64,000 nucleotides of DNA from DATGUP01 sp035301265 (lineage in GTDB: Bacteria > Bacillota > Bacilli > Bacillales > Amphibacillaceae). The translations under genes were made by a program, and so were the position numbers. Every line of letters begins with the position of its first letter. The stretch's first letter is position 1. Of the stretch, positions 18,710-27,823 are shown in pieces. The DNA lies in assembly GCA_035301265.1 (NCBI GenBank), contig DATGUP010000003.1:434001-498000 (forward strand), given 5' to 3'. Below the pieces are notes generated by a model, which searched no databases, had not been told where the DNA came from, and saw only the letters and a program-made list of their open reading frames with translations.

Positions 18710-19222
18710 TTAAATCAAGAGAAGAACAATGAACAATCCGCATAATATCCCCAAACCTTTAGACAGTTTGGCATATTTCCTCTGTTTATCTTTAGCTTCT
18801 TCAAGTTCTCGATCTAAATGTGTAATAGCGAGATGAATATGCTTTTGTTGTTGATCAAAATCGTGTTGACCAAGCGTGCGACCAAACTGGTTGAGTATTT
18901 CTTCATCATTTGCTTCTAAGCTCGATATTTTTTTAAAATGACGTATGTTTTCCTGCCATAATTCATGTAAATCGCTATCCGCTTCCATTATCTGTTGACT
19001 CATAGCTTTAAAAAACGTTTTTGTTGGGTATGGAATTTGAGCGGCAATAAGAGCAAATGCCTCTTTTAAAGGGGACTGGCTATAAAGAATTTCTGCTTCG
19101 AGTATTTGTAAGGCATTTTTTAATTGTCGAATGTGCTTAGGGCGATCATCCAAATGTTTACTGACTTCGAAGCCTATCCCGGTTGTTGTGCTTATGAAAA
19201 GAAGTGCGCCAATCCATTTCAC
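18710..19222 (-). CDS. spoIIIAB: Stage III sporulation protein AB
   Basis: SpoIIIAB resembles the GspF-like platform proteins of secretion systems and works with the ATPase SpoIIIAA. The 170-residue protein has an N-terminal membrane segment (about 1-17), a helical cytoplasmic part with RQLKNALQILEAEILYSQSPL and FGRTLGQHDFDQQQKHI, and a C-terminal membrane segment. The GTG at 19222 has AGGAGG 8 nt upstream and gives the usual length (171 in B. subtilis). Its first 65 nt overlap the end of spoIIIAA in another frame. Confidence 0.93.
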   Translation of the reverse strand: MKWIGALLFISTTTGIGFEVSKHLDDRPKHIRQLKNALQILEAEILYSQSPLKEAFALIAAQIPYPTKTFFKAMSQQIMEADSDLHELWQENIRHFKKISSLEANDEEILNQFGRTLGQHDFDQQQKHIHLAITHLDRELEEAKDKQRKYAKLSKGLGILCGLFIVLLLI

Positions 19223-20144
19223 TCTGCAATCCTCCTGACTTTCGCACAATGGTTTCGCCATTTTGATTATAAACACCGCGAACATACCCGGCTCCTTTAT
19301 ATTTATCCAGAAGGACGAATCGTTCAAACACCCGTTGTTGAAAAAATACATGCAAGGATGGACGCTTTTTCAATTCGTTAATCGACCGTCCGTGAATAGT
19401 ACAGATGACAACGACTCCAGCATTAATCGCCTCCATCATAGCTTGTACTTCTTCATGCGTGCCGATTTCATCAACGACTAAAATATCAGGCGACATCGAT
19501 CGGATCATCATCATCATACCCTCGGATTTAGGACATGCATCCATCACGTCTGCGCGCAAACCAATATCATGCTGGGGTATTCCCTTAATACAACCAGCAA
19601 TTTCTGAACGTTCATCGATAACGGCCACTTTCTTGGGACCGACGTGATTCCATCCTGTTGCAATCAAACGAACGATATCTCGAATCAGTGTCGTTTTACC
19701 CGTTTGCGGTGCACCGATAAATAGCGTATTTTTATAATCACGGCGGTGCATATAGGGAATGATTGGTATGGCACAGCCTATTTTTTCCTTTGCAATCCGA
19801 ATGTTCATAAAAGTGATGTGCTGTATCGTCTTGACAAAGCCATTCTTTGTATTAACTTTACCAGCTAATCCAACACGATGTCCGCCTTCTATCGTGATAT
19901 AGCCTTCTCTTAATTCATTTTCCATTCGATAAAGGGAAAATTCACTCAGTTGGTTTAGTACATACATACTATCCCTTTTATCCGGTTTGATGTGTTCCAT
20001 CCATTCAGTATGGTGATCAAAGACAAGCTCGATTGGTCGGCCTAAACGAAAGCGAATCTCTTGCAATAAACTCCAACGTTTATCGATCTTGTATTGTACT
20101 GCTTGGCTTATTTGTTCCGGAAACAGGCGCAATATTTCTTCCAC
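19158..20144 (-). CDS. spoIIIAA: Stage III sporulation protein AA (ATPase)
   Basis: SpoIIIAA is a cytoplasmic RecA/GspE-like ATPase that powers the SpoIIIA channel. The 328-residue protein has Walker A FIGAPQTGKTTLIRD near 138-152, VIDERSEIAG near 175, DACPKSEGMMMMIRSMSPD near 203-221 and Walker B ILVVDEIGTHEE. The start is GTG at 20144 after GAGGGA. The C-terminal tail, rich in H, N and R, is longer than in the 307-residue B. subtilis protein. It reads 65 nt into spoIIIAB, so the end of AA and the start of AB are encoded by the same DNA. A sigma-E promoter lies upstream. Confidence 0.94.
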   Translation of the reverse strand: MEEILRLFPEQISQAVQYKIDKRWSLLQEIRFRLGRPIELVFDHHTEWMEHIKPDKRDSMYVLNQLSEFSLYRMENELREGYITIEGGHRVGLAGKVNTKNGFVKTIQHITFMNIRIAKEKIGCAIPIIPYMHRRDYKNTLFIGAPQTGKTTLIRDIVRLIATGWNHVGPKKVAVIDERSEIAGCIKGIPQHDIGLRADVMDACPKSEGMMMMIRSMSPDILVVDEIGTHEEVQAMMEAINAGVVVICTIHGRSINELKKRPSLHVFFQQRVFERFVLLDKYKGAGYVRGVYNQNGETIVRKSGGLQSEMDWRTSFHKHNNRDRLRSQ

Positions 20145-20177
20145 AGCACGTCCCTCGTCTTTACTAGTTTATAAATA

Positions 20178-20206
20178 AATGTATGTCTGCTGAGCCGTTT
20201 TATGAC
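20178..20206 (-). promoter_or_regulatory. Sigma-E promoter of the spoIIIA operon
   Basis: On the minus strand GTCATAAA (20199-20206) and CATACATT (20178-20185) are separated by 13 bp. This fits the mother-cell sigma-E consensus (GTCATATT-like -35, CATACAAT-like -10). It lies about 35 bp before spoIIIAA, where mother-cell transcription of this operon is expected. Confidence 0.7.
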
Positions 20207-20223
20207 TCGCGATTGAACAAAAA

Positions 20224-20252
20224 TAAAAAAAGCAGCCCTTTAAAAGGACTGC
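20224..20252 (-). terminator. Terminator of papQ-efp
   Basis: A 10-bp stem with one mismatch (20232-20241 with 20243-20252) is followed on the minus strand by a run of seven T. It lies 25 bp past the efp stop. Confidence 0.85.
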
Positions 20253-20276
20253 CTTTGCCTTGTTGTGGTATTACGT

Positions 20277-20834
20277 TTAAGCACGTGACACATAACTTCC
20301 ATCAGTTGTATTGATAATCAAAACATCGCCATTGTTGACAAATAGAGGAACTTGTACAACAAAGCCCGTCTCCAATGTTGCCGATTTGGAACCGCCGCTT
20401 TGAGTATCACCTTTAATGCCTGGCTCGGTCTCAGTAACTTCAAGCTCAACGTTTTTAGGCAATTCTACACCAAGAATTTCACCTTCATAAGTCATCACAG
20501 AAACGGTCATATTTTCCTTCATGAAATTTAATTGATGCTCAATTTGACTTGAGGGAATTTCAATTTGTTCATAAGTGTTCATGTCCATAAATACATGCAT
20601 ATCGCCCGACGCATAAAGATATTGCATTTTTTTCTGCTCAATATGCGCTCTACTCACCTTTTCCCCAGCGCGAAACGTTTTTTCTTGAATTGTTCCACTG
20701 CGAAGATTTCGGAGTTTTGAACGGACAAATGCCGCTCCTTTTCCCGGTTTAACGTGTTGAAACTCCATAACCTGCCATATATCATTGTCCACTTCTATCG
20801 TTACGCCTGTTTTAAAATCATTAACCGATATCAT
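20277..20834 (-). CDS. efp: Translation elongation factor P
   Basis: EF-P enters the ribosome between P and E sites and speeds peptide bonds at consecutive prolines. The 185-residue protein has three beta-barrel domains. The N-terminal loop VKPGKGAAF carries Lys32, the residue modified in Bacillus EF-P. The C-terminal signature [25 protein letters not shown] is complete. The ATG follows AAGGAGAGAG, 30 bp after papQ. Confidence 0.98.
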   Translation of the reverse strand: MISVNDFKTGVTIEVDNDIWQVMEFQHVKPGKGAAFVRSKLRNLRSGTIQEKTFRAGEKVSRAHIEQKKMQYLYASGDMHVFMDMNTYEQIEIPSSQIEHQLNFMKENMTVSVMTYEGEILGVELPKNVELEVTETEPGIKGDTQSGGSKSATLETGFVVQVPLFVNNGDVLIINTTDGSYVSRA

Positions 20835-20864
20835 GCAAAACTCTCTCCTTCCTGGATTTTATAA

Positions 20865-21926
20865 CTAGAGCTGTATAAGTTGCTTATTTGCTGTCGTTAA
20901 CCGTTCGTTACCCGTTTGAGTAATGACGATATCATCCTCGATCCGGCATCCACCGACATCAGGAATATAGATTCCCGGCTCAACAGTTACAACCATTCCA
21001 GGTTCAAGTTTTCTCTCCGTTCGATAAGATAAACTGGGGCCTTCATGTACCTCCATACCAAGACCATGACCTGTTGAATGACCGAAATATTCCCCATAAC
21101 CTTTATCTTTAATATGATTTCTTGTCAGAGCATCTGCTTCTTTTCCTGTCATGCCAGGCTTAATACCTTCAATTCCGCACAACTGTGCTTCGAGCACTGT
21201 CTTATAAATGTTTTTCAATTCATCACTAATCTCACCAACGGCCACAGTCCGTGTCGTATCAGAGCAATACCCATTGTACAAAGCACCATAATCTAATGTA
21301 ACGAGTTCACCGCTCTCGATCCTTTTATCGGATGCAACCCCGTGTGGAAGTGCTGAACGATAACCAGAAGCAACAATAATATCAAAACTAGACGATGTCG
21401 CTCCTTGCTGTCGCATAAAAAATTCCAATTCGTTAGCAATATCGATCTCTTTTACACCTGGCTTAATATAGCTCAAAATATGCTCAAACGCTTGATCAGC
21501 AATCTGAGCAGCTTTTTTCATAATGTTTAGTTCATGTTCGGTTTTGATTAAGCGCAGTTCTTCTACAATCCCTTGTGTCGGAACGAGTTCGACGTCGAGG
21601 GCATCCTTGTACAATTCGTAAGTAGCATATGTAACGTGTTCCTTTTCAAAGGCAAGATGTTTAATATTCAAATCATTTAATTGATCTTTTATTTCCTGTA
21701 CAAGCGATCCTTGATGTTCAATAACCGTAAACCCTTTTGCTTGTTCTTTCGCCTGCTCCGTATAGCGGAAATCCGTTATAAATTGAGCGGCATCTTTAGA
21801 AATTAAGATGGCGCCAGCTGTTCCTGTAAATCCTGATATATATCTTCTATTGATCGGACTCGTGATTAATATAGCATCGGCGTTGTTTGCTTCAAGTGCG
21901 TGCCTTAATTTTGACAACTTCCCCAT
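20865..21926 (-). CDS. papQ: Xaa-Pro aminopeptidase family protein (YqhT)
   Basis: This is a M24 family aminopeptidase that probably removes residues preceding proline. It has an N-terminal creatinase-like domain (about 1-125) and a C-terminal pita-bread domain. Metal ligands are visible in LDYGALYNGYCSDTTRT (two Asp), GHGLGMEVHEGP (His), VEPGIYIP (Glu) and GCRIEDDIVIT (Glu). I chose the ATG at 21926 (MGKLSKLRH) with AAAGGAG 8 nt upstream, giving the 353-residue length of B. subtilis YqhT. It overlaps aroQ by 22 nt and precedes efp, the usual pairing of a proline peptidase with EF-P. Confidence 0.93.
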   Translation of the reverse strand: MGKLSKLRHALEANNADAILITSPINRRYISGFTGTAGAILISKDAAQFITDFRYTEQAKEQAKGFTVIEHQGSLVQEIKDQLNDLNIKHLAFEKEHVTYATYELYKDALDVELVPTQGIVEELRLIKTEHELNIMKKAAQIADQAFEHILSYIKPGVKEIDIANELEFFMRQQGATSSSFDIIVASGYRSALPHGVASDKRIESGELVTLDYGALYNGYCSDTTRTVAVGEISDELKNIYKTVLEAQLCGIEGIKPGMTGKEADALTRNHIKDKGYGEYFGHSTGHGLGMEVHEGPSLSYRTERKLEPGMVVTVEPGIYIPDVGGCRIEDDIVITQTGNERLTTANKQLIQL

Positions 21927-22372
21927 ATTCCTCGCTCCTTTTCGCCATATTCTAAAAAAGCTCGTGCAGCCAAAAAATATCCCGATACGCCTAACCCTAT
22001 GATTTGTCCACAACAAACAGGAGCCAAAAGCGATGTATGCCGGAATTCCTCTCTTTTATGTACATTGGAAATATGTACTTCAATTACAGGGACATGAATC
22101 GCTTTGATGGCATCGCGAAGTGCGATGCTCGTGTGCGTATATGCAGCAGGGTTAAATATAATTCCATCATACTCGTTTTCAGCCGTTTGAATCTTGTCAA
22201 TGAGCGTTCCCTCGTGATTTGATTGATAACAATCAAGTTGACCACCATGTTTGTGGACAAAAGCTGTTAAATGTTTTTCGATTTCCTCTAAGGATATTTT
22301 TCCGTACACATCTTCTTCGCGTGATCCAAGAAGATTCATGTTTGGCCCATTGAGTAACAGAAGGCGTTTCAT
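21905..22372 (-). CDS. aroQ: 3-dehydroquinate dehydratase, type II
   Basis: The enzyme dehydrates 3-dehydroquinate to 3-dehydroshikimate in the shikimate pathway. Type II motifs are present: LLLNGPNMNLLGSREEDVYG at the start (catalytic Tyr), NPAAYTHTSIALRDA near 75-89, and EVHISNVHKREEFRHTS near 98-114 (catalytic His). The 155-residue length is typical. The start is uncertain: the ATG at 22372 is 12 nt from AAAGGA, while an in-frame ATG at 22384 directly touches that site. Confidence 0.94.
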   Translation of the reverse strand: MKRLLLLNGPNMNLLGSREEDVYGKISLEEIEKHLTAFVHKHGGQLDCYQSNHEGTLIDKIQTAENEYDGIIFNPAAYTHTSIALRDAIKAIHVPVIEVHISNVHKREEFRHTSLLAPVCCGQIIGLGVSGYFLAARAFLEYGEKERGIWGSCQN

Positions 22373-22449
22373 GTACCGTTTCATTCCTTTTCACTGTCGT
22401 TGGCGTATCTTTTAGTTTATCATAAATCATCGCATTTGAATAACATTTC

Positions 22450-22956
22450 TCATGTATTGAAGGTATTTTTTTGTTTTTCTTTCAAAATTGTATCATGGTA
22501 ATCGTAAGAAATGGAATAGCCTATAAAGATTCCATATAAGATAAATACAGTTAACGTCGATACAATGGTGTGTATATCCATTGCGGATAATTGTGGGATA
22601 TGGGGCAAAATCGGTTTGAACACATAAAACAGCATAAACCATAAAATCATACCATACGCAGCTCCCATCCACATCGAATTGATTTTTTTAAACAAACCGT
22701 AATAAATAAAAGCTGTTAAAATAGACAGAACACCAGCCATTCCAATGGAAACAATATCTCCGAGCCAATTGCCCGTCCAATCTGTTTTCAACCATGAACG
22801 AAGAAAAAATGTTTTAGGAGCTACTTGTGAAAAATTAAAGTAATACATCGATACTCCTAAAATACTCCACAATAAACCGCCAACAAACCCAGTAAAAAGC
22901 GATCTCGACAAAACTGAGCGACTATTTTGCCCCCATCCTCTATTGTTTTTAGACAT
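22450..22956 (-). CDS. yqhR: YqhR family membrane protein
   Basis: This is a 168-residue membrane protein of unknown function with four or five hydrophobic helices (from about residue 15, GFVGGLLWSILGVSMYYFNF). It contains the family-typical stretch FSQVAPKTFFLRSWLKTDW. The ATG at 22956 has GGAGG about 10 nt upstream, and a longer in-frame start at 22992 lies before that site. It lies next to aroQ, as in B. subtilis. The yqhQ gene usually found next to it is missing here. Confidence 0.82.
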   Translation of the reverse strand: MSKNNRGWGQNSRSVLSRSLFTGFVGGLLWSILGVSMYYFNFSQVAPKTFFLRSWLKTDWTGNWLGDIVSIGMAGVLSILTAFIYYGLFKKINSMWMGAAYGMILWFMLFYVFKPILPHIPQLSAMDIHTIVSTLTVFILYGIFIGYSISYDYHDTILKEKQKNTFNT

Positions 22957-23205
22957 TGCTATCGCACCTCCGCACATCTTTTCGCAAATCATTTGTCTGA
23001 TTTTTCCTAAAAGAACAAACAGCGCATGACTAGTTATAATCCGATTTTTCTAGTAAGATAGAAATAAGGTTAAATAAATGTTTTTCTGTGTATATTTATA
23101 CCCTTTTTAAGACATCATTATTAACAGAGGTTGGAAATTAAATCTGACATTGGTAAACAAATGATTGAAGAGGTATTGTATACCCTTTCAGAAAGGAGGA
23201 AGAGT

Positions 23206-23586
23206 GTGGGGCGCAATAAATTTTCCTTTGTCGTTTACATTATCATCGGTTTGGCCATTTTCGGTCTTATATCACAGCTCATTGGCAATCCGATGAACTT
23301 TTTCAAAGAAATTATTTTCATGATCGGAATGGCTGTAATCGTGTTTGCCGTATTTTATTTTATTTTTTTCCGAAAAAGAAGTTCCTCTAACGAAATGAAG
23401 AAATACAAGCAAGCGGTTAAACAATCAAAACGAAAATATAAGCAAAACAAAAACATTAAAACGAACCATAAAAGCAAACGACCGTCTGTCCAGAAAACGA
23501 GAAAGAAAATATCTAAACGCCCGACCCATTTACGCGTGATTGATGGAGGTCACAGATCAAAACGAAAAAAACGAGCTTCTAATTGA
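23206..23586 (+). CDS. yqhP: Small membrane protein, SA1362/YqhP-like
   Basis: The 126-residue protein has two membrane helices (about residues 5-24 and 33-55) and a long, very basic C-terminal tail (many K and R). The tail ends THLRVIDGGHRSKRKKRASN, the pattern I associate with the SA1362/YqhP family. The GTG at 23206 has AAGGAGGA 6 nt upstream. An upstream in-frame TTG at 23131 lacks such a site. The function is unknown; the basic tail could bind nucleic acid or ribosomes, but nothing here proves it. Confidence 0.7.
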   Translation: MGRNKFSFVVYIIIGLAIFGLISQLIGNPMNFFKEIIFMIGMAVIVFAVFYFIFFRKRSSSNEMKKYKQAVKQSKRKYKQNKNIKTNHKSKRPSVQKTRKKISKRPTHLRVIDGGHRSKRKKRASN

Positions 23587-23599
23587 AAAGCTCGTTTTT
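23567..23599. terminator. Bidirectional terminator between yqhP and yqhO
   Basis: A 12-bp perfect stem (AAAAACGAGCTT at 23567-23578 and its complement at 23588-23599) with flanking A/T runs overlaps the stop codons of both converging genes. Confidence 0.88.
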
Positions 23600-24485
23600 A
23601 TTTTGGCCAATGGCTTAGAAACCGGTTCGCGTAAACATATCCAGCATCGATTAATTGTTGTCTCATTTGTTTGGATACGTTCAATTCGGTTGCCCCAATT
23701 TTATTAACGGGAATAAAAATGATATTTTCCTTCTCTGTTTTTGAAATATACCGCGCATCGTGCGCCTGTTTCATTGTCGAGAATAAGGCGTGGAACATAT
23801 CAAATGCGTGATTAATTTTTTGCTCTTTCATTTCAACGAACTCCGATAGTTTAATACCGAGGAGCGGACGTTCGTCTTTATTCCCGTCTTTTTCAAATAT
23901 CCAAAGTGGGAAATTGCTCAGCAGGCCACCATCAACGATAATGCTTTTGCGAAATTTTTTTCCCGGCAGCCGTTTCGGCATAAAAAAGTAAGGAAACCCG
24001 GCGCTCATGCGAATCGCTGTTGCAACTGGAAACCTTTTTGGATCCATGCCGTAGATGCGTTTTAAATCGTCGGGTAGCACAATGAGTTTGCCTAAAGATA
24101 AATCGCTGACTACAACTTTAAGATATTCTGGCCTAATATCATTAAATGTATAGACGCGTTTGGCTGCCAGTTGGTGATATAGCCAATTTTCCAAAACGTT
24201 ACCTTTGTATAACCCCATTTGAAAATATAAAAACAGCCATTTGCTGAAAGGGATTATTTTGCTTAAAGCAGGTGGATCGGCGAATTGCTTTAAATTTAAT
24301 TGATCCAACAGCCGCTTTATATCAGCATATCCATAACCTGCTGCTACAAAAGATGCAATAATAGCCCCTGCACTTGTCCCGGCTACACGTTCTAACTCCA
24401 GATTGTGCTCTTCAAGGCTTTGTAAAGCTCCTAAAAAGGCATATGCCTTTACCCCACCACCTGAAAACACGCCATCTATTTTCAT
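23598..24485 (-). CDS. yqhO: Patatin-like phospholipase YqhO
   Basis: This is a patatin-type acyl hydrolase. The oxyanion loop FSGGGVKAYAFLGAL (near 7-21), the nucleophile elbow GTSAG (near 37-41) and the catalytic DGG of VDGGLLSNFPLWIFE (near 205) are all present. The substrate is probably a membrane or lipid ester, unproven. The 295-residue protein starts at ATG 24485 after GGGAGAGGG; the in-frame extension to 24536 has no site. B. subtilis has the same neighbour pair yqhO-mntR. Confidence 0.9.
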   Translation of the reverse strand: MKIDGVFSGGGVKAYAFLGALQSLEEHNLELERVAGTSAGAIIASFVAAGYGYADIKRLLDQLNLKQFADPPALSKIIPFSKWLFLYFQMGLYKGNVLENWLYHQLAAKRVYTFNDIRPEYLKVVVSDLSLGKLIVLPDDLKRIYGMDPKRFPVATAIRMSAGFPYFFMPKRLPGKKFRKSIIVDGGLLSNFPLWIFEKDGNKDERPLLGIKLSEFVEMKEQKINHAFDMFHALFSTMKQAHDARYISKTEKENIIFIPVNKIGATELNVSKQMRQQLIDAGYVYANRFLSHWPK

Positions 24486-24571
24486 AATCCCTCTCCCGTA
24501 TGCTTTTTTATCATATTTAAGCAAACGGTGAGGCAAATAGAACTGATTTATAAAAAATTTTACAGCTCATA

Positions 24572-24991
24572 TTACCCTTCGTTTGTCTGTTGAATTTTTC
24601 TCAGCTCATCGATGCGGGTTTCATCACGTTTAAAATATTGGACCAAATCTCCAATACGATCGATCGAATTCCAACTTAAATGATGTTCAATCCCTTCAAC
24701 GTCATCATATATTTTATCTTCATCAACACCGATTAATTCGAGAAATTGTTCTAAAAGATCATGCCGGTAAACGAGGCGTTCACCGATTTTCTTTCCTTTA
24801 GATGTTAATACAAATCCTCTATATTTTTCATAATCTAAATAGTTGTCTCTGTCCAGTTTTTGTACCATCTTTGTAACGGATGACGGATGTACATCCAAGT
24901 GCTCGGCAATATCGGATACACGAGCATAACCTTTTGAAGCAATTAAATTATAGATCAGCTCAATATAATCCTCCATACTCGGTGTAGGCAT
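24572..24991 (-). CDS. mntR: Manganese transport regulator MntR
   Basis: MntR is a DtxR-family repressor that binds Mn2+ and shuts off manganese uptake genes. The 139-residue protein has a winged helix (about 1-70) and a dimerization domain. The expected metal ligands are visible: Asp8 and Glu11 in [14 protein letters not shown], a His in [12 protein letters not shown], and the Glu/His group in [11 protein letters not shown]. It lacks the SH3-like third domain, as in B. subtilis MntR. The ATG at 24991 aligns with the known start. Confidence 0.95.
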   Translation of the reverse strand: MPTPSMEDYIELIYNLIASKGYARVSDIAEHLDVHPSSVTKMVQKLDRDNYLDYEKYRGFVLTSKGKKIGERLVYRHDLLEQFLELIGVDEDKIYDDVEGIEHHLSWNSIDRIGDLVQYFKRDETRIDELRKIQQTNEG

Positions 24992-25043
24992 GCAAGACCC
25001 CCATTCAATCTTTTTTAGCCGGGCCAACTTTGTTTCACCTATT

Positions 25044-25072
25044 ATCATACCGGAGATTGGAGGCCAAAACAA
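25044..25072 (-). promoter_or_regulatory. Promoter of mntR
   Basis: On the minus strand TTGTTT (25067-25072) and TATGAT (25044-25049) are separated by 17 bp, giving a reasonable sigma-A promoter about 50 bp before mntR. Confidence 0.55.
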
Positions 25073-25082
25073 GCCTATATAA

Positions 25083-25120
25083 GGAAAAGAAGAACCAACG
25101 ATCGCAAGTGGTTCTTCTTC
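25083..25120 (-). terminator. Terminator of nrdJ
   Basis: A 10-bp perfect stem (AGAAGAACCA at 25088-25097 and its complement at 25109-25118) is followed on the minus strand by TTTTCC. It lies about 15 bp past the nrdJ stop. Confidence 0.78.
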
Positions 25121-25134
25121 AAACCGTCATTTCG

Positions 25135-27699
25135 TTATAATCCACACTTCAATTGAGCACCGCAGCTTGTACATGTATTACATCCGCCGATATCTTCCAC
25201 ATGACCCTCGCGACAAACCGGACACGTATCGCCGATTTCAGAGCCAATCGCGATATTTGTACTTTCTAATTCCTTAATGGTATCCATGAGCATAACACGA
25301 TGCTGTTCCTGAGAAGCCTGACTTTTCTCCTGTTTGTCATCAGATGTGTTTTCTTCGGCTTTCAACGTTAATACTTGTGTGTCACGACTTCCGTCCACAT
25401 AGACTGTACCGCCTTTTGCTCCACCTTTGTACAGCCGTTGGTATACTTTCTCTACTTGTTCAACAGTGTATCCCGCTGGGGCATTGACGGTTTTCGAAAT
25501 AGAACTATCTACCCAACGCTGTATGACACATTGTGTGTCCGCATGTTCTTCCGGTGTCAAATCCATAGCTGAGACAAACCATTCGGGCAGATGGTCTGGA
25601 TCGGCATCCGGATGCTCATCCAAATATTCTTGGACGATATCAGCTTTTACTTCAATAAATTTGCCTAATCGACCGCTTCTAAAATAAGAAAAGGAAAAAT
25701 AAGGTTCTAAGCCAGTGGATACACCTACCATCGTACCAGTACTACCCGTTGGAGCTACAGTAAGTAAATGGGAATTGCGAATGCCATATTTCAGAATATC
25801 TTTACGAATATCGTCTGGCATTTGTTTCATATAACCTGTCTGGATAAAGGCTTCCCGCAACTTTTGCGTCTCTTCCTCTGTTTCACCGATCAAAAATGGG
25901 AAACTGCCTTTTTCTTTAGCAATTTCAATCGATTCCCGGTAAGCTGTTGTCGCAATCGTTTCAAATATTTGATCAACAAGCTCGTTTCCCTCTTCTGAAC
26001 CGTATTTTGTCTCGCAATATATTAATAAATCGTGCAGACCCATAACTCCTAATCCAATGCGCCGTTCTCCGAGCGCTTGCTTCTTATTTTCTTCTAAAAA
26101 ATATGGTGTAGCATCAATAACATTGTCCTGCATGCGGACACCGGTTCTAACCGTCTGTTTTAACTTTTCAAAATCGACACTTTTCATATCTTTGTTAACC
26201 ATATTCGCAAGATTGACCGCAGCCAAATTGCAAACCGAATAAGGCGCAAGTGGTTGTTCACCACACGGGTTCGTCGCAACAACTTGCTGACCATAACTCT
26301 TTGCATTTGTCATGTCATTCGCATTGTCAATAAAGAAAATGCCCGGCTCTGCTGAATACGTTGCACAAATATTAATCAGATTCCATAATTCTCTCGCTCT
26401 AATATAGCGATAGGTGCGGACACCATAACCCATTTCCTCCCATTTTCGAACGTCGCCGACCTTGTGCCATTGCTCGTTGTATATTTTCATTTCTTCTTCT
26501 GTATAATTTTCCACATCTGGAAAGCGGAGTGCGTAAACATCGTCGTTTTCAACAGCTTCCATAAACTCTTTGGTTAAGCACACCGAAATGTTAGCGCCTG
26601 TTAAAAAGTCTGGATTATGAACAGTATAGGTACCGCCTTCCTTAAGCTTTTCCTCTGCTTCTTGAATAGCAGCCTTTGTAAAGCCACCGCGTCCCGGCAT
26701 GTTTTTATAGTTGACAATACCTTGATACAAATCCCTTTCTGTTTCTGTCAATGGTTTGAATTTCAGTTTAGCCTGAGCCATTTCTTTTATTTGTTCATCT
26801 GTTGTGTTTTCAATGATATACCGTAAAATTCTAGGGTTTTGCATTTTGGAAATAATGAATTCAACGATGTCAGGATGCGAATCAACAAGCATGATCATCT
26901 GTGCTCCTCGGCGGCTGCCACCTTGTTCGACTAAATGCGTCAACTTTGCAATATCATCGAGCCATGATACTGATCCGGACGATTTGCCATTTACACCTCT
27001 AGCTAGTGTATTGCGCGGCCTTAACGTGGATCCGTTTGTGCCGACTCCGCCACCTCGGGACATGATTTCCATCACTTGTTTCCGGTGATCAGAAATCCCT
27101 TCGCGGGAATCTTTAATATACGGCATGACATAGCAGTTAAAATATGTCACATCTGTGCCAGATCCTGCCCCATATAATACGCGGCCTGCAGGAACAAAAT
27201 TCAAATTCGCCAGTTCGTGGAAAAAAGCTTCATACGACTCCCGTTTCTTCTCTTCCGTCGCTTCCACATTTGCAAGACCGGTCGCAGTTCGTTTAGCAAT
27301 TTGTTCATAATAGATTTCCAATGGTTTGTCAACGACATCCAGACTGCGTTTAATGATACCCGTTTGTACTTCTTCTTCAGTGTCCAGTACCGATACAAAT
27401 TGTGGATCAACTTCGACTTCCGCTTCATTTTTACTCCAGTCGATTGTCTTAATAAACCCATATCCACGAGCGGGAAATTTCGGATCGGCTTTAACGGTCA
27501 GAACAACAAAATCTCCCTCCTTCAACGTTTTCTTTTCCGTATCTTTAAATGCATATCGATCAAGCATCACGAGTCGAGATACGCCCTTATGAGTAATGGA
27601 CATATCCGGTGTAATCGGGTGGACTTGAGGGAATAAAGCAATATCTTGGTTAAGTCTATCTATGTCAATTTTTCTTTGCTCTTCTACAACAGCCGACAT
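25135..27699 (-). CDS. nrdJ: Adenosylcobalamin-dependent (class II) ribonucleotide reductase
   Basis: NrdJ reduces ribonucleotides to deoxyribonucleotides using a cobalamin-generated radical, and needs neither oxygen nor an NrdB partner. The protein of about 854 residues has the GVGTNGSTLRPR loop near 220, the active-site NPCGEQPLAPYSVCNL near 490 and GLGVMGLHDLL near 565. The C-terminal zinc-ribbon-like end CPVCREGHVEDIGGCNTCTSCG probably includes the shuttle cysteines. Three ATGs in a row (27705, 27702, 27699) follow AAGGAG; I chose the last for spacing. NrdR boxes lie upstream. It stands alone between mntR and yqhL, where B. subtilis has lipM. Confidence 0.93.
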   Translation of the reverse strand: MSAVVEEQRKIDIDRLNQDIALFPQVHPITPDMSITHKGVSRLVMLDRYAFKDTEKKTLKEGDFVVLTVKADPKFPARGYGFIKTIDWSKNEAEVEVDPQFVSVLDTEEEVQTGIIKRSLDVVDKPLEIYYEQIAKRTATGLANVEATEEKKRESYEAFFHELANLNFVPAGRVLYGAGSGTDVTYFNCYVMPYIKDSREGISDHRKQVMEIMSRGGGVGTNGSTLRPRNTLARGVNGKSSGSVSWLDDIAKLTHLVEQGGSRRGAQMIMLVDSHPDIVEFIISKMQNPRILRYIIENTTDEQIKEMAQAKLKFKPLTETERDLYQGIVNYKNMPGRGGFTKAAIQEAEEKLKEGGTYTVHNPDFLTGANISVCLTKEFMEAVENDDVYALRFPDVENYTEEEMKIYNEQWHKVGDVRKWEEMGYGVRTYRYIRARELWNLINICATYSAEPGIFFIDNANDMTNAKSYGQQVVATNPCGEQPLAPYSVCNLAAVNLANMVNKDMKSVDFEKLKQTVRTGVRMQDNVIDATPYFLEENKKQALGERRIGLGVMGLHDLLIYCETKYGSEEGNELVDQIFETIATTAYRESIEIAKEKGSFPFLIGETEEETQKLREAFIQTGYMKQMPDDIRKDILKYGIRNSHLLTVAPTGSTGTMVGVSTGLEPYFSFSYFRSGRLGKFIEVKADIVQEYLDEHPDADPDHLPEWFVSAMDLTPEEHADTQCVIQRWVDSSISKTVNAPAGYTVEQVEKVYQRLYKGGAKGGTVYVDGSRDTQVLTLKAEENTSDDKQEKSQASQEQHRVMLMDTIKELESTNIAIGSEIGDTCPVCREGHVEDIGGCNTCTSCGAQLKCGL

Positions 27700-27780
27700 C
27701 ATCATGCACTCCTTCTCACTCACTATTATGTATACTCAAATGCCTTCTAATATAACAATACCATATAAACACATAATAAA

Positions 27781-27823
27781 ACAATATATAGTATTGAAAA
27801 TAAAAATGAATACTATATATTGT
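27781..27823 (-). promoter_or_regulatory. Pair of NrdR boxes upstream of nrdJ
   Basis: ACAATATATAGTAT (27781-27794) and ATACTATATATTGT (27810-27823) are exact inverted copies of each other, 15 bp apart. Both fit the NrdR box pattern (ACAxTATATATTGT-like), and the spacing is the helical-turn spacing typical of NrdR pairs. They lie about 80-125 bp upstream of nrdJ, so the repressor NrdR probably controls it in response to ATP/dATP. Confidence 0.75.

Noticed and set aside
25655..27600. Several plus-strand open frames inside nrdJ, gcv and dnaK
   Set aside because: They are antisense shadows of well-supported genes, without ribosome binding sites or family motifs.
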